Below are positions 1 to 9,472 of a stretch of 64,000 nt of DNA, piece after piece (the stretch's first letter is position 1; the number at the start of each line of letters is the position of its first letter). Under the pieces are notes generated by a model. The model was not told the origin of the DNA. It searched no databases and saw only the letters and a list, made by a program, of their open reading frames with translations. The stretch lies in assembly GCF_027853965.1 (NCBI RefSeq), contig NZ_JAQGLB010000004.1, positions 186,001 to 250,000 on the forward strand. The letters are read 5' to 3'. Both the position numbers and the translations under genes were made by a program. The DNA comes from Saccharopolyspora indica. Lineage in GTDB: Bacteria; Actinomycetota; Actinomycetes; Mycobacteriales; Pseudonocardiaceae.

Positions 1-1
1 T

Positions 2-712
2 GCTCCGTCGCGTCCCCACCCGCCGCTGGAAGGTCCTTTCAGCCCGGCGCAGCCGCCGTGGGGCTCGGGGAAGATCCCGGCGAGCGCGCAGGACCACGTG
101 AACTTCGGCGACATCAAACCGCCGAAGGGCAAGAAGAAGCCGACCGCCAGCGGTGGTCACGTGCTGAGCGACGACCTGGCGGCCTCCGGTGCGACGCCCT
201 CGACGTCGGGAAACCACGGAACCGGCGTGCAGCGGCCACCGGGCGCACCGAGCAGCGTGGGCCCGGGCGGTGTCTTCGAGGTGAACAAGCCCACGATCAA
301 CGACAGCGCGGGCAACCCGGTCACCAAGCCGGGGAAGAGCACCGTGTACGACGGACTGCCGCCCACCGCGGTCAACGGGCTCCAGAACCAGGCCTACAAC
401 GGCGGGAACCCCAACGGCGGTTTCACGCCGACCCCGAGCGACCCGAACACCGGGAAGTGGCAGGGCCAGGCGCAAGTCCCCTTCACGCCCAGGTGGGACA
501 AGGACCCGGTGACGGGAGTGGAGGGGCCGGGGCACGGCAGCGGTGCCACCAACCACAAGCACGCCGGCGAAACGGTCAACGTCGAGGGCTACGCCAAGAT
601 CGACCCGAGCGACCCGACCAAGCTGGCCGACGCCAAGACCGCCTACCCGACGATGAACACGGCGCCGCCCAAGCAGCCCGACCTGCCGGACTACAAGCCG
701 CACGGGCGCTGA
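2..712 (+). CDS. Pro/Gly-rich hypothetical protein, 5' end outside the window
   Basis: The reading frame is open from the first complete codon of the window, so the GTG at 98 need not be the start and the visible 236 codons are probably the C-terminal part of a longer protein. The sequence is rich in Pro, Gly, Asn, Thr and Lys, has no membrane segment, and ends in PDYKPHGR. It resembles the disordered tails of proteins encoded beside type VII-secreted effectors, but I recognise no domain. It lies 80 nt upstream of and co-directional with the RHS toxin, so an accessory or chaperone role for that toxin is possible. That is inference from position only. Confidence 0.6.
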   Translation, partial: APSRPHPPLEGPFSPAQPPWGSGKIPASAQDHVNFGDIKPPKGKKKPTASGGHVLSDDLAASGATPSTSGNHGTGVQRPPGAPSSVGPGGVFEVNKPTINDSAGNPVTKPGKSTVYDGLPPTAVNGLQNQAYNGGNPNGGFTPTPSDPNTGKWQGQAQVPFTPRWDKDPVTGVEGPGHGSGATNHKHAGETVNVEGYAKIDPSDPTKLADAKTAYPTMNTAPPKQPDLPDYKPHGR

Positions 713-794
713 CCGCGAGCAGGCGATTCAGCGGAGGCCGCCGATCCGGCCAGCTGTTGCCGAATGGACTCCGCACCGACCTTTGGGGGATGTC

Positions 795-3700
795 GTGACC
801 AATCCGCTGGTGGCGGAGCGCAAGGATTCGACCGAGTCGTTCAGCGGGATTCCGATCATGGAATCCATCGACGAGACGAAGAAGGCGATCGAGTCCGGGG
901 ACTGGGCCTCCGGGGTGATGGGTGCGGTCGGCACCGGCCTGGACGCGCTCACGATGGCGCTGGACCCGTTCGGATCGATCCTCGCGGCCGGCGTCGGCTG
1001 GCTCATGGAGCACGTCGGCCCGCTGTCGGACGCGCTGGACGCGCTGACCGGTGATGCCGATCAGATCAAGGCCCACTCCGAGACGTGGAAGAACGTCGCG
1101 AACGAGCTCGGTGAGATCAACACCGAGATGACCAACATGGTCAACAGCGACGTCGCCGACTGGGCCGGGGAAGCCGCGGATTCCTACCGCAAGCGCAGCG
1201 AGGACACCGGCAAGCTGATCGAGGCGGCGAAGAAGGCCGCCGAAGGTGCCTCGGAGGGCATCGGCACCGCGGGCGAGGTCGTCGCGGCGGTGCGCACGCT
1301 GGTGCGAGACATCATCGCCGAGCTGGTCGGCCACCTGATCTCGTGGGCCTTGCAGGTCCTGGCCACGCTGGGCATCGCGATGGCCTGGGTGGTGCCGCAG
1401 GTCGTGGCGGCGGTGGCCAAGACGGTGGCCAAGATCGCCGACGTGACCACGAAGCTGGTCAAGGCGATGAAGTCGCTGGGCAAGCTGATGAAGAAGCTGG
1501 GCGATGGCTTCGGCGACGCGAAGAAGGCGCTCGACAAGATCAAGAAGGACAAGGGCGGCTCCGGCAACAAGCCCGACAGCCCCGCCCCGACCAAGCCCAC
1601 CGGCAACGACGGCCCGGGCTCGAAGGGCGGCTCCGGCGACTTCCCCGCGCCGAACCGGGGCACCGGCGACAACGGCCCGGCGCAGACCTCCTCGACCTCC
1701 CACGGCGGGGACGCGCCGAGGTCCCCGGGCGGCGGCGACACCCCCAGGTCCCCCGACGGCGGCTCGAACTCCAAGTCGCCGGACAGCGGTCCGACGCCGA
1801 GCGGTCCCGCGTCGACGAACCCGGCGGGCAACAGGTCCGGGAACAACGGCAACCCGAACAAGCCGGAGAACCCCCGGGACCGCTCGATCAAGTCCGACGG
1901 CCTGTCCACCGGCGGCACGGACCCGGTCGACCTGGCCACCGGCCACGTGGTGATGACCGAGACCGACCTGGAGATCCTCGGGCCGCTGAAGTTGGTCCTG
2001 GAGCGGATGCACGTCTCCTCGTACCGGGCGGGCCGGTGGTTCGGGCCGACCTGGACCTCGACGCTGGACCAGCGCCTCGAGGTCGACGACGAGCACATCT
2101 GCTACTTCTCGCCGGACGGCATGATCCTGGTCTACCCGCTGCCGAGCGGGGATTCCGCGGTGCTGCCGCTCGAGGGGCCGCGCTGGCCGCTGGCCCTGCT
2201 CGAGGACGGCTACGCCATCGCCGCGGAGGGCCGGTACCTGCACTTCGGCAAGCAGCGCAGCGTCCTGCCGCTGCTGCGGATCGAGGACGACGACGGCCGC
2301 CGGATCGACATCGAGCACACCCCGTACGGCCCGCCCAAGGAGCTGCGCCACTCCGACGGCTACCACGTGGTGATCGACAGCGAGCACGGCAAGCCCACCG
2401 CGGTCCGGGTGCTGGACGACCAGCGCGGGCTCGACGTGGTGGTCGTGCGCTACGGCTACGACGCGCGGGGCAGGCTGAGCGAGGTCGTCAACTCCTCCGG
2501 CATCCCGCTGCGGTTCGACTACGACGACGCCGACCGGCTGACCGGTTGGCAGGACCGCCTCGGGTCCTGGCTCCGCTACGTCTACGACGAGCACGGCCGG
2601 TGCGTGCAGACCGTCGGCGACAAGGGCTTCTTCGACGCCGCGATCTCCTACAGCGGCAACGTCACCAGGCACACCAACTCGCTCGGCGGCGTCGCCGAGT
2701 ACCACTTCAACGAGGCCAAGCAGCTCGTCCGCGAGGTCGACCAGCTGGGCGGCGCCACGGTGTCGGAGTGGGACCGCTACGACCGGTTGCTGTCCCGCAC
2801 CGACCCGCTCGGCCGGACCACCGGCTACACCTACGACGAGCACGACCGCCCCAGCGAGATCATCCGGCCGGACGGCAGCGTCGTCGAGCTGCTCTGGGAC
2901 GGCGGTTCGATCGAGTCGATCGCGGTGCACGACGGCCGCCGGAGCTGGACCCGCACCTACCCGGTGGCGGAGCGACCGGACGCGTTCGGCGGAAAGGTCG
3001 GTGCGGCACCGGAGTTCAGCCTCGACATGCTGGAGTCCGGACGGCTCGGCGCCGGTGCGCCCGGGGAAGCGGGCGCCGCGCCGGAGCAGGCCCGCGACCT
3101 GTTCGGGCGGTTGACGGAGCAGACCACGCCGCGCGGCGGGCGGACCAAGCACGGCTGGACCGTCGAGGGCCTGCCGTCCTGGCAGCTGGACGCGCGCGGC
3201 GGCAAGCAGCAGTGGCGCTACGACCCCGAGGGCAACGAGATCGCCCGCACCGACGAGCTGGGCGGCGTCTCGGCCAACGAGTACGGCCCGTTCGAGGTGG
3301 TGACCGCCGAGGTCGATGCGACCGGGGCGCGCACGGTGCGCGAGTTCGACACCGAGCGGAACCTGCTGTCGGTCACCACCCCGCAGGGCCAGACCTGGCG
3401 CTACACCTACGACCTCGCGGGCCGCGTGATCGAGGAGCGCGACTTCGACGGCCGCGTGCTGCAGTACACCTACGACGCGGCGGGCCAGCTGGTGCGTTCG
3501 GTCAACGGCGTGGGCGAGGTGACCGAGTACGCCTACGACGTGCTCGGGAACATGGTCGAGTGGCGTGCTCCGTCGGGCGTCACCAGCTACGCCTACTCGC
3601 CGATCGGGTTCCTGGTCCGCGCGGTCAACGCCGATGCGGTGCTGGAGTTCGAGTGGGACGTCGAGGGCCGGATCCTCGCGGAGACCACCAACGGCCGCAC

Positions 3701-5903
3701 GGTCGCCTACGCCTACGACGACGAGAACAACGCGATCCGGCGCACCACACCGTCCGGTGTGGACAGCACCTGGTCGTTCGACGAGCACGGCACCGCCCGG
3801 AACCTGGCCTTCGCGGCGCACGCCATGAGCTTCGAGTACGACGCGGCGGGCCGGGAGACCGGGCGGTCGGTGAACGACGCGGTCACCCTGAGCCAGTCCT
3901 ACGAGGACGAACTGCTCGCTTCCCAAGCGGTCACCGGGAATTCCGGCCAGGACGTGGTGCGGCGCCGGTTCTCCTACCGGGCCGACGGCCGCCTGACCGG
4001 GGTGCAGGACAGCGCCTTCGGGCAGGCCGGTTTCGGGCTCGACCAGCTCGGCCGGGTCATCGAGGTGATCGCGCCGGACCGGCACGAGCGCTACCGCTAC
4101 GACGCCCTGGGCAACGTGGTGGGTTCCGAGGGCGTGCCGAACGCCGAGGCCGGGCCGCGCCGCTACGCGGGCAACGCGCTGGTCGCCTCCGGCAGCGTCG
4201 GCTACCAGTACGACGCGCAGGGACGGCTGGTGCTGCGCGCGGTCCAGGCGGCCGGGAACTGGCGCTACTCGTGGGATTCCCACGACCGCCTGGTCGCGGT
4301 GACGACACCGGAGGGCGTGATCTGGCGCTACCGGTACGACCCGGTCGGCCGCCGGATCGCCAAGCAGCGCCTCGCGCCGGGGTCGGACGGCAATGCGGTG
4401 GTGGCCGAGCAGGTCGACTTCGTCTGGGACGGCGCCACCCTGATCGAGCAGGTCCACACCGACGCGCGCGGTCGGCGCGAGGTCACGACCTGGGCGCACC
4501 GCCCCGACGACGACGTGGTCGTGGCGCAGCTCGAGCGCGACGGATCCGGCGAGCGGTTCCACTCGATCGTCACCGACGCGGTGGGCAAGCCGACCGATCT
4601 GGTGACCGCCGACGGGCAGCTCACCTGGCACGATCGCACCAGCCTGTGGGGCAGCGCGCTGCCCGGCCAGCGGCCGGCGACCCCGCTGCGCTTCCCCGGT
4701 CAGTACGCCGACGCGGAGACCGGCCTGAACTACAACGTCTACCGCTACTACGACCCGGCCACCGGCCGCTACCTCAGCCAGGACCCGCTCGGCCTCGCCC
4801 CGGCGGCCAACCCGGCGACCTACGTCGGGAACCCGCTCGCGGAGACCGACGCCCTCGGCCTCGCGCCGACGCGCAAGCACACCCAGAAACCCAGGAAGCC
4901 CCGGCCGGGCAAGGGCGGTCAGGGCGCCGCGAACGTCCTGGGCCCCAAGAACACCGGCAAGGTGACCAAGCCGAAGAAGCCCAAGGCCTCCGGCCCGCCC
5001 AAGGTCAAGGCGTGGCCCCGGCCCGCGTTCACCAACCCCACCCTGAACAAGATCAAGGACCAGAAGGACGCCCCGAACTCCAAGTACAGCGGTGGGGAGA
5101 ACGACGCCCGCCACATCGTCTCGTTCCAGACCATGCGCGACGGCATGCAGAAGTGGGTGGACAAGAACTACACCCCGGGGACCCCGGACCACGCCGCGAT
5201 GACCAAGCACTATCGCGACCAGCTCAACCAGATGAACAGCAAGATCGAGAACTTGCCGCTGGGACCGGGCGACCCGAACTCGGCCATCGGCAGGGTGACG
5301 AAGAACTCCGACTACATCGATAACCGGATGGCGAAGGGCGAATCGCCGAGCTCCGCGTTCGACAACTCGTCCGGATACGGTGCGAACAAGAAGGAGTTCG
5401 CCGATTCGATCATGCAGGCCGCGGACAAGATGAGCCCGGACGAGCAGAAGAAGTTCATGAAGGACGTGCAGTTCAGCTCGGACTTCGACTGGGTCGGCGG
5501 CGACAAGGGCGGCAAGCAGTTCAAGGAGTACTACGACATCCAGCGCGAGTTCAACCACCTCGCCGAGAAGCCCGGCGCTTACGACAAGAAGTACGTCGAC
5601 GGGCTCATCGACCGGTTCAACAAGCTCGACGCACCGGACGGCCGTCACCCGAACAACGACGAGTGGGCCAACCGGCCCACCGGCAACGATGGTCTCAACA
5701 GGACGGACGTCCCCGACTTCAAGGGGCAGCGCACGCAGCAGGACGAGCAGCGGATGCTCGACGGCGAGTTCGGCGGGCCCAAGGCGTCGGACGCCAAGGA
5801 CCTCTCCAAGGACGAGATCGCCGAGATCATGCGCAAGCAGAACGAGGCGTTCACCGAGCAGGTCAACAAGACCCGCAGGGAGAGCAACTGGCCGGGGTAT
5901 TAG
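795..5903 (+). CDS. RHS/YD-repeat polymorphic toxin with WXG-like N-terminus
   Basis: About 1702 aa. GTG at 795 is preferred because GGGGGA (785-790) lies 4 nt upstream; a TTG at 783 is the alternative. Residues ~1-250 form an ESX/LXG-like helical module with a W-x-G turn (DWAGEAADSY) and a hydrophobic stretch, suggesting type VII-type export. A Pro/Ser/Gly linker follows (~250-370). A DUF6531-like segment (DPVDLATGHVVM) begins near 375, followed by many YD repeats (YTYDAAGQ, YRYDALGN) and the RHS-associated core YRYYDPATGRYLSQDPLG near 1320. The C-terminal ~345 residues after the core are Lys-rich and begin with a conserved-looking NDARHIVSFQTMR. They should be the variable toxin, but I do not recognise the fold. 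No co-directional gene follows: the convergent ROK gene ends 21 nt away, so the usual downstream immunity gene is missing. Confidence 0.9.
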   Translation: MTNPLVAERKDSTESFSGIPIMESIDETKKAIESGDWASGVMGAVGTGLDALTMALDPFGSILAAGVGWLMEHVGPLSDALDALTGDADQIKAHSETWKNVANELGEINTEMTNMVNSDVADWAGEAADSYRKRSEDTGKLIEAAKKAAEGASEGIGTAGEVVAAVRTLVRDIIAELVGHLISWALQVLATLGIAMAWVVPQVVAAVAKTVAKIADVTTKLVKAMKSLGKLMKKLGDGFGDAKKALDKIKKDKGGSGNKPDSPAPTKPTGNDGPGSKGGSGDFPAPNRGTGDNGPAQTSSTSHGGDAPRSPGGGDTPRSPDGGSNSKSPDSGPTPSGPASTNPAGNRSGNNGNPNKPENPRDRSIKSDGLSTGGTDPVDLATGHVVMTETDLEILGPLKLVLERMHVSSYRAGRWFGPTWTSTLDQRLEVDDEHICYFSPDGMILVYPLPSGDSAVLPLEGPRWPLALLEDGYAIAAEGRYLHFGKQRSVLPLLRIEDDDGRRIDIEHTPYGPPKELRHSDGYHVVIDSEHGKPTAVRVLDDQRGLDVVVVRYGYDARGRLSEVVNSSGIPLRFDYDDADRLTGWQDRLGSWLRYVYDEHGRCVQTVGDKGFFDAAISYSGNVTRHTNSLGGVAEYHFNEAKQLVREVDQLGGATVSEWDRYDRLLSRTDPLGRTTGYTYDEHDRPSEIIRPDGSVVELLWDGGSIESIAVHDGRRSWTRTYPVAERPDAFGGKVGAAPEFSLDMLESGRLGAGAPGEAGAAPEQARDLFGRLTEQTTPRGGRTKHGWTVEGLPSWQLDARGGKQQWRYDPEGNEIARTDELGGVSANEYGPFEVVTAEVDATGARTVREFDTERNLLSVTTPQGQTWRYTYDLAGRVIEERDFDGRVLQYTYDAAGQLVRSVNGVGEVTEYAYDVLGNMVEWRAPSGVTSYAYSPIGFLVRAVNADAVLEFEWDVEGRILAETTNGRTVAYAYDDENNAIRRTTPSGVDSTWSFDEHGTARNLAFAAHAMSFEYDAAGRETGRSVNDAVTLSQSYEDELLASQAVTGNSGQDVVRRRFSYRADGRLTGVQDSAFGQAGFGLDQLGRVIEVIAPDRHERYRYDALGNVVGSEGVPNAEAGPRRYAGNALVASGSVGYQYDAQGRLVLRAVQAAGNWRYSWDSHDRLVAVTTPEGVIWRYRYDPVGRRIAKQRLAPGSDGNAVVAEQVDFVWDGATLIEQVHTDARGRREVTTWAHRPDDDVVVAQLERDGSGERFHSIVTDAVGKPTDLVTADGQLTWHDRTSLWGSALPGQRPATPLRFPGQYADAETGLNYNVYRYYDPATGRYLSQDPLGLAPAANPATYVGNPLAETDALGLAPTRKHTQKPRKPRPGKGGQGAANVLGPKNTGKVTKPKKPKASGPPKVKAWPRPAFTNPTLNKIKDQKDAPNSKYSGGENDARHIVSFQTMRDGMQKWVDKNYTPGTPDHAAMTKHYRDQLNQMNSKIENLPLGPGDPNSAIGRVTKNSDYIDNRMAKGESPSSAFDNSSGYGANKKEFADSIMQAADKMSPDEQKKFMKDVQFSSDFDWVGGDKGGKQFKEYYDIQREFNHLAEKPGAYDKKYVDGLIDRFNKLDAPDGRHPNNDEWANRPTGNDGLNRTDVPDFKGQRTQQDEQRMLDGEFGGPKASDAKDLSKDEIAEIMRKQNEAFTEQVNKTRRESNWPGY

Positions 5904-5924
5904 CGAGGGGCTGAGGTCCTGCCC

Positions 5925-7139
5925 TCAAGGTCCGAGGAGCGTGGCGAGCCGGGGCGAGTAGGCGTGGTCGAGCACCAGCGAGGCCGCGCCGACCGCTCCG
6001 GCGTCCTCGCCGATCAGGGCCGGGGTGACCTGGACCGGCCGGACCTCGGGGGCCCAGACCTGTTTGGACAGCACCTTCGACACTTGGGTGCGCACCAGGT
6101 CGGAGGCGTGGCGCAGGGCCGGGCCGCCGAGCACCACGCGGTCCACGTCGAGCACGCTGACCACCGATGCCAGCGCCTGGCCGAGCTTCGTCGCCGCCGC
6201 GCGCAGCACCTTGCCCGCCACCGCGTCGCCGTCCGCGGCCCGGCGGCAGAGCTGCTCGTAGGACTGCGCGATCGACTCCTCGCCGGTTTCGCCGCCCGCT
6301 GATCGCCAGTCCGCGACGATCGCGCGCATCGAGCAGTGCGCCTCCAGGCATCCCCGCCTGCCGCAATGGCATCCGCGGCCGCCACCGCTGTTCAGGTGGC
6401 CGATCTCGCCCGCGTTGTTGCTGACACCGCGGTGCACCTGGTCGTCGAGCACCACGCCGATGCCCACCCCGGTTCCCCAGTAGACGTAGACGAACGAGCC
6501 CGCGCGGTGCTCGCCACCGGCCCAGCGCTCGCCGATCGCCGCCGCCGTCGCGTCGTTGTCCATCACCACCGGCAGCCCCGCGCGCTCCGCGACGATGTCG
6601 GCCAGCGGCACCGCTCCCCACCCGGTCAGGTTCGGCGGCGAGAGCACCTGCCGGTGCGCGGAGTCCAGCGGTCCCGGCACCGCGAGCCCGACGCCGAGCA
6701 CCCGGCTCTCCTCGATTCCCGAACGGCGCACGAGCTGCTGCAACGTCCGCGCCAGCGCTGAGGCGACGGCCGATGGCGCGGCGTTGTCGGGCAACCGGCG
6801 GGTGCTGCGCATCCGCACGCCTCCGGCCATGTCCAGCAGGACACCGGTGATCCGCTCCGGATCGAGGTGCAGGCCCACCGACGAGTAGGCGTCCGCGGCG
6901 ACCTTCAGCAGCACCCGGCGCTTGCCGCCGGTGGAGGGCGCGTGCCCGTTCTCGGTGACCAGCCCGTCCTCGATCAGCGCGCGGACGATGTTGGACATCG
7001 TCTGCGCGGTCAGTCCGGTGCGCTGGGCGAGCTCGACCCGGCTGATCTCGCCGCGGCGGCGGATCGCGTCGAGCACGACGGCCCTGTTGAAACCGCCCAC
7101 GCGGGGAAGGTTGGTGCCCTGCCAGGACGCTTTGGCCAT
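5925..7139 (-). CDS. ROK-family transcriptional repressor
   Basis: About 404 aa. An N-terminal winged helix (RRRGEISRVELAQRTGLTAQ...) is followed by a ROK sugar-kinase-like domain with the zinc motif CHCGRRGCLE and a glycine-rich nucleotide-binding region. ATG 7139 is preferred because TAGGAG lies 5 nt upstream; a further ATG at 7196 would extend it but overlaps the putative operator. ROK regulators of this type sense sugars or sugar phosphates. The gene is divergent from a sugar ABC importer, so it is the likely repressor of that importer, acting at the inverted repeat 7191-7205. Confidence 0.88.
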   Translation of the reverse strand: MAKASWQGTNLPRVGGFNRAVVLDAIRRRGEISRVELAQRTGLTAQTMSNIVRALIEDGLVTENGHAPSTGGKRRVLLKVAADAYSSVGLHLDPERITGVLLDMAGGVRMRSTRRLPDNAAPSAVASALARTLQQLVRRSGIEESRVLGVGLAVPGPLDSAHRQVLSPPNLTGWGAVPLADIVAERAGLPVVMDNDATAAAIGERWAGGEHRAGSFVYVYWGTGVGIGVVLDDQVHRGVSNNAGEIGHLNSGGGRGCHCGRRGCLEAHCSMRAIVADWRSAGGETGEESIAQSYEQLCRRAADGDAVAGKVLRAAATKLGQALASVVSVLDVDRVVLGGPALRHASDLVRTQVSKVLSKQVWAPEVRPVQVTPALIGEDAGAVGAASLVLDHAYSPRLATLLGP

Positions 7140-7182
7140 GCACGCTCCTAGGTGGCGCACCCGTCGGCGGGCGGCGAGATCG

Positions 7183-7211
7183 TTGACTTGTTCCATCGAA
7201 TGGAATTAACT
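7183..7211 (+). promoter_or_regulatory. Importer promoter with ROK operator between -35 and -10
   Basis: TTGACT (7183-7188) and TTAACT (7206-7211) are separated by 17 nt. That spacer contains the perfect inverted repeat TTCCAT-cga-ATGGAA (7191-7205). A repressor on this repeat would block RNA polymerase directly. The adjacent divergent gene encodes a ROK repressor, the obvious ligand. Confidence 0.65.
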
Positions 7212-7271
7212 ACCCCAGAGTGTGATCCGGATCTCAAGCCGCGCGCAACCACTGCTGGCAGGAGGCTCGCG

Positions 7272-8606
7272 ATGCAGCGCCGCACAGCGATGTCCGTGCT
7301 CATCACCGCGACGTTGGGCTTCACCCTGGCCGCCTGCGGCGGAGGCGCCGCCGACGACCCGAACACGATCAGCGTCGCCTACCACCGATACGGCAACACG
7401 CTGCAGGTCGACCAGTGGATGCAGCGGGTCAAGCAGCAGTACGAGCAGGCCAACCCGGGCAAGACGGTGAAGCTCGACCCGGTGGTCGCCCCGGAGGGCG
7501 AGTACCTGTCCAAGCTCCAGCTGCGGATGCGCTCGCCCTCCACCGCGCCCGACGTGCTCTACGAGGACAGCTTCAACGTCAACTCCGACGTCGCGGCCGG
7601 CTACCTGGAACCGCTGGACGACCGGTTGGCGCAGTGGCCCGACTGGGAGCACTACATCGACACCACCAAGCAGGCGGGCAAGGCCGCCGACGGCAAGACC
7701 TACGGCGTTCCGCTGGACACCGACACCCGCGGCCTCTGGTACAACCGCGAGCTGTTCGCCCAGGCCGGCCTGCCCGCCGACTGGCGGCCGCGCACCTGGG
7801 ACGACGTGCTCGCCGCCGCCCGGCAGGTCAAGCAGCGGCGGCCGGACGCGATCGCGATGGACCTCGCGCTGGGCAAGGCCGAGGGCGAGTCGGTGAGCAT
7901 GCAGACGGTGGAGATGCTGCTGTACGGCACCGAGACCGGCACCCTGCACGACGGGCAGAAGTGGATCGCGCCGAGCAAGGGCTTCGCCGACGCCATGGGC
8001 TTCCTGTCCACCGCGCTGGCGGAGGGCCTCACCCAGAGCAAGGCGCAGATCGCCGACGCGCAGTACGACAAGGTGCAGCGCGACGAGCTGGCCCGCGACG
8101 GCAAGGTCGCGATCCGGCTGGACGGCAGCTTCGCCTCCGGCAACTGGCAGGACTCCGGCTGGCAGGACTGGGCGCGGACCATGTCGGCCACGCCGATGCC
8201 CACCCAGCACGGCCAGGCGCCGGGCACCGTGACGCTCTCCGGCGGCTGGACGCTGGCGATCAGCTCCTCCAGCGAGAAGAAGGACGCCGCGTTCGAGTTC
8301 ATCAAGCAGGCGATGTCCAAGGACAACGTGGTCGAGTACACCACGGCCAGCGGCAACCTCCCCGCCCGCGAGGACGCCGCGGCCGATCCGCGGGTGCTCG
8401 GGGCGAACCCGCTGAACGCGTTCTGGATCGGCCTGCTGGACAACACGCACTACCGGCCCGCGCTGCCGGAGTACCCGAAGGTGTCCCAGCAGATCCAGCA
8501 GTCGGTGCTCGACGTGGTGGCGGGCAGGCCGCCGGACGAGGTCGCCGACCAGTGGTCGCAGGAGGTCTCGCGCATCGTGCAGCCGGCCAACACCAGGGCG
8601 GGCTGA
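7272..8606 (+). CDS. Sugar ABC transporter substrate-binding lipoprotein
   Basis: 444 aa, family 1 extracellular solute-binding protein. ATG 7272 has CAGGAGG 6 nt upstream and starts a lipoprotein signal (MQRRTAMSVLITATLGFTLAAC, lipobox LAAC), so upstream in-frame starts are rejected. The mature protein has the usual two-lobe pattern, with VPLDTDTRGLWYNRELF and a C-terminal motif near AFEFIKQAM. It delivers an oligosaccharide or related carbohydrate to the two permeases whose genes overlap it by single-base TGATG junctions. The substrate cannot be told from sequence. No ATPase gene is present, as is common in actinomycetes that share one MsiK-type ATPase. Confidence 0.9.
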   Translation: MQRRTAMSVLITATLGFTLAACGGGAADDPNTISVAYHRYGNTLQVDQWMQRVKQQYEQANPGKTVKLDPVVAPEGEYLSKLQLRMRSPSTAPDVLYEDSFNVNSDVAAGYLEPLDDRLAQWPDWEHYIDTTKQAGKAADGKTYGVPLDTDTRGLWYNRELFAQAGLPADWRPRTWDDVLAAARQVKQRRPDAIAMDLALGKAEGESVSMQTVEMLLYGTETGTLHDGQKWIAPSKGFADAMGFLSTALAEGLTQSKAQIADAQYDKVQRDELARDGKVAIRLDGSFASGNWQDSGWQDWARTMSATPMPTQHGQAPGTVTLSGGWTLAISSSSEKKDAAFEFIKQAMSKDNVVEYTTASGNLPAREDAAADPRVLGANPLNAFWIGLLDNTHYRPALPEYPKVSQQIQQSVLDVVAGRPPDEVADQWSQEVSRIVQPANTRAG

Positions 8607-9472
8607 TGGCGGTGCGGGCGCGGCAGTGGCTGGTGCCGATGGCGCCCGCGCTGCTGCTGCTCGGCCTGTTCGTGGCCGGGCCGATCTTGTGGAGCGGCTA
8701 CGTCTCGTTCACCAACGCGGCGCTGACCGGTGCCGCGGCCACCGAGCCGGAGTTCGTCGGGCTGGAGAACTTCCGGCGGCTGTTCAGCGATCCGGCGCTG
8801 TGGCACTCGGCCTGGCTGACCGTGGTCTTCACCGTCGGTTCGGCGGTGATCGGGCAGAACTGCCTGGGCATGCTGATCGCGGTGCTCACCCAGCACCGAA
8901 ACCGCTGGCTGCGCACCACGGTAGGCACGGTGGTGGTCTCGGCGTGGGTGCTGCCGGAACTGGTGGCGGCGTTCGCGGTCTACGCGTTCCTCAACTCCGA
9001 AGGCACGTTGAACAACGTGCTGGTCGGGATGGGTCTGGAACCGCGCGACTGGCTCTACAGCGTGCCGATGCTCGCGGTGATCCTCGGCAACGTCTGGCGC
9101 GGCACCGCGTTCTCGATGCTGGTCTACCAGGCGTCGCTGTCGGAGGTGCCGAGCGATCTGGTGGAGGCCGCGGAGGTGGACGGCGCCGGGCCGTTCCGCC
9201 GGTTCTGGCACGTCACGCTGCCGATCATCCGCCGCTCGGTGCTGACCAACCTGATGCTGATCACGCTGCAGACGATCGGGCTGTTCACGCTGATCTACGT
9301 GCTGACCGCGGGCGGCCCGAACGCGGCGACGCAGACGCTGCCGCTGCTGATGTACGACTCGGCGTTCGAGTTCCACGAGATCGGCTACGGCGCGACGATC
9401 TCGCTGGTGCTGCTGCTCATCGGCGGGCTGTTCGCCGTGGTGTACGCCAAGAGCTTGAAGGACGAGATCTGA
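8606..9472 (+). CDS. Sugar ABC transporter permease, MalF/UgpA type
   Basis: 288 aa integral membrane protein. It starts within the stop codon of the binding-protein gene (TGATG), indicating translational coupling. Six hydrophobic helices are visible, beginning LVPMAPALLLLGLFVAGPILW. The EAA loop reads EAAEVDGAGPFRRFWHVTLPII near residues 190-211 and contacts the ATPase. It pairs with the downstream permease to form the channel. Confidence 0.93.
   Translation: MAVRARQWLVPMAPALLLLGLFVAGPILWSGYVSFTNAALTGAAATEPEFVGLENFRRLFSDPALWHSAWLTVVFTVGSAVIGQNCLGMLIAVLTQHRNRWLRTTVGTVVVSAWVLPELVAAFAVYAFLNSEGTLNNVLVGMGLEPRDWLYSVPMLAVILGNVWRGTAFSMLVYQASLSEVPSDLVEAAEVDGAGPFRRFWHVTLPIIRRSVLTNLMLITLQTIGLFTLIYVLTAGGPNAATQTLPLLMYDSAFEFHEIGYGATISLVLLLIGGLFAVVYAKSLKDEI

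Noticed and set aside
576..5648. A 1690-codon open frame antisense to the RHS gene
   Set aside because: Its codons are the complement of a strongly biased GC-rich gene; the protein is Val/Arg/Leu-rich low complexity with no domain, while the sense strand has clear YD repeats.
7152..7271. Longer N-terminus for the solute-binding protein from 7152
   Set aside because: It would run through the promoter/operator and place the lipoprotein signal internally; ATG 7272 has a strong ribosome-binding site and begins the signal peptide.
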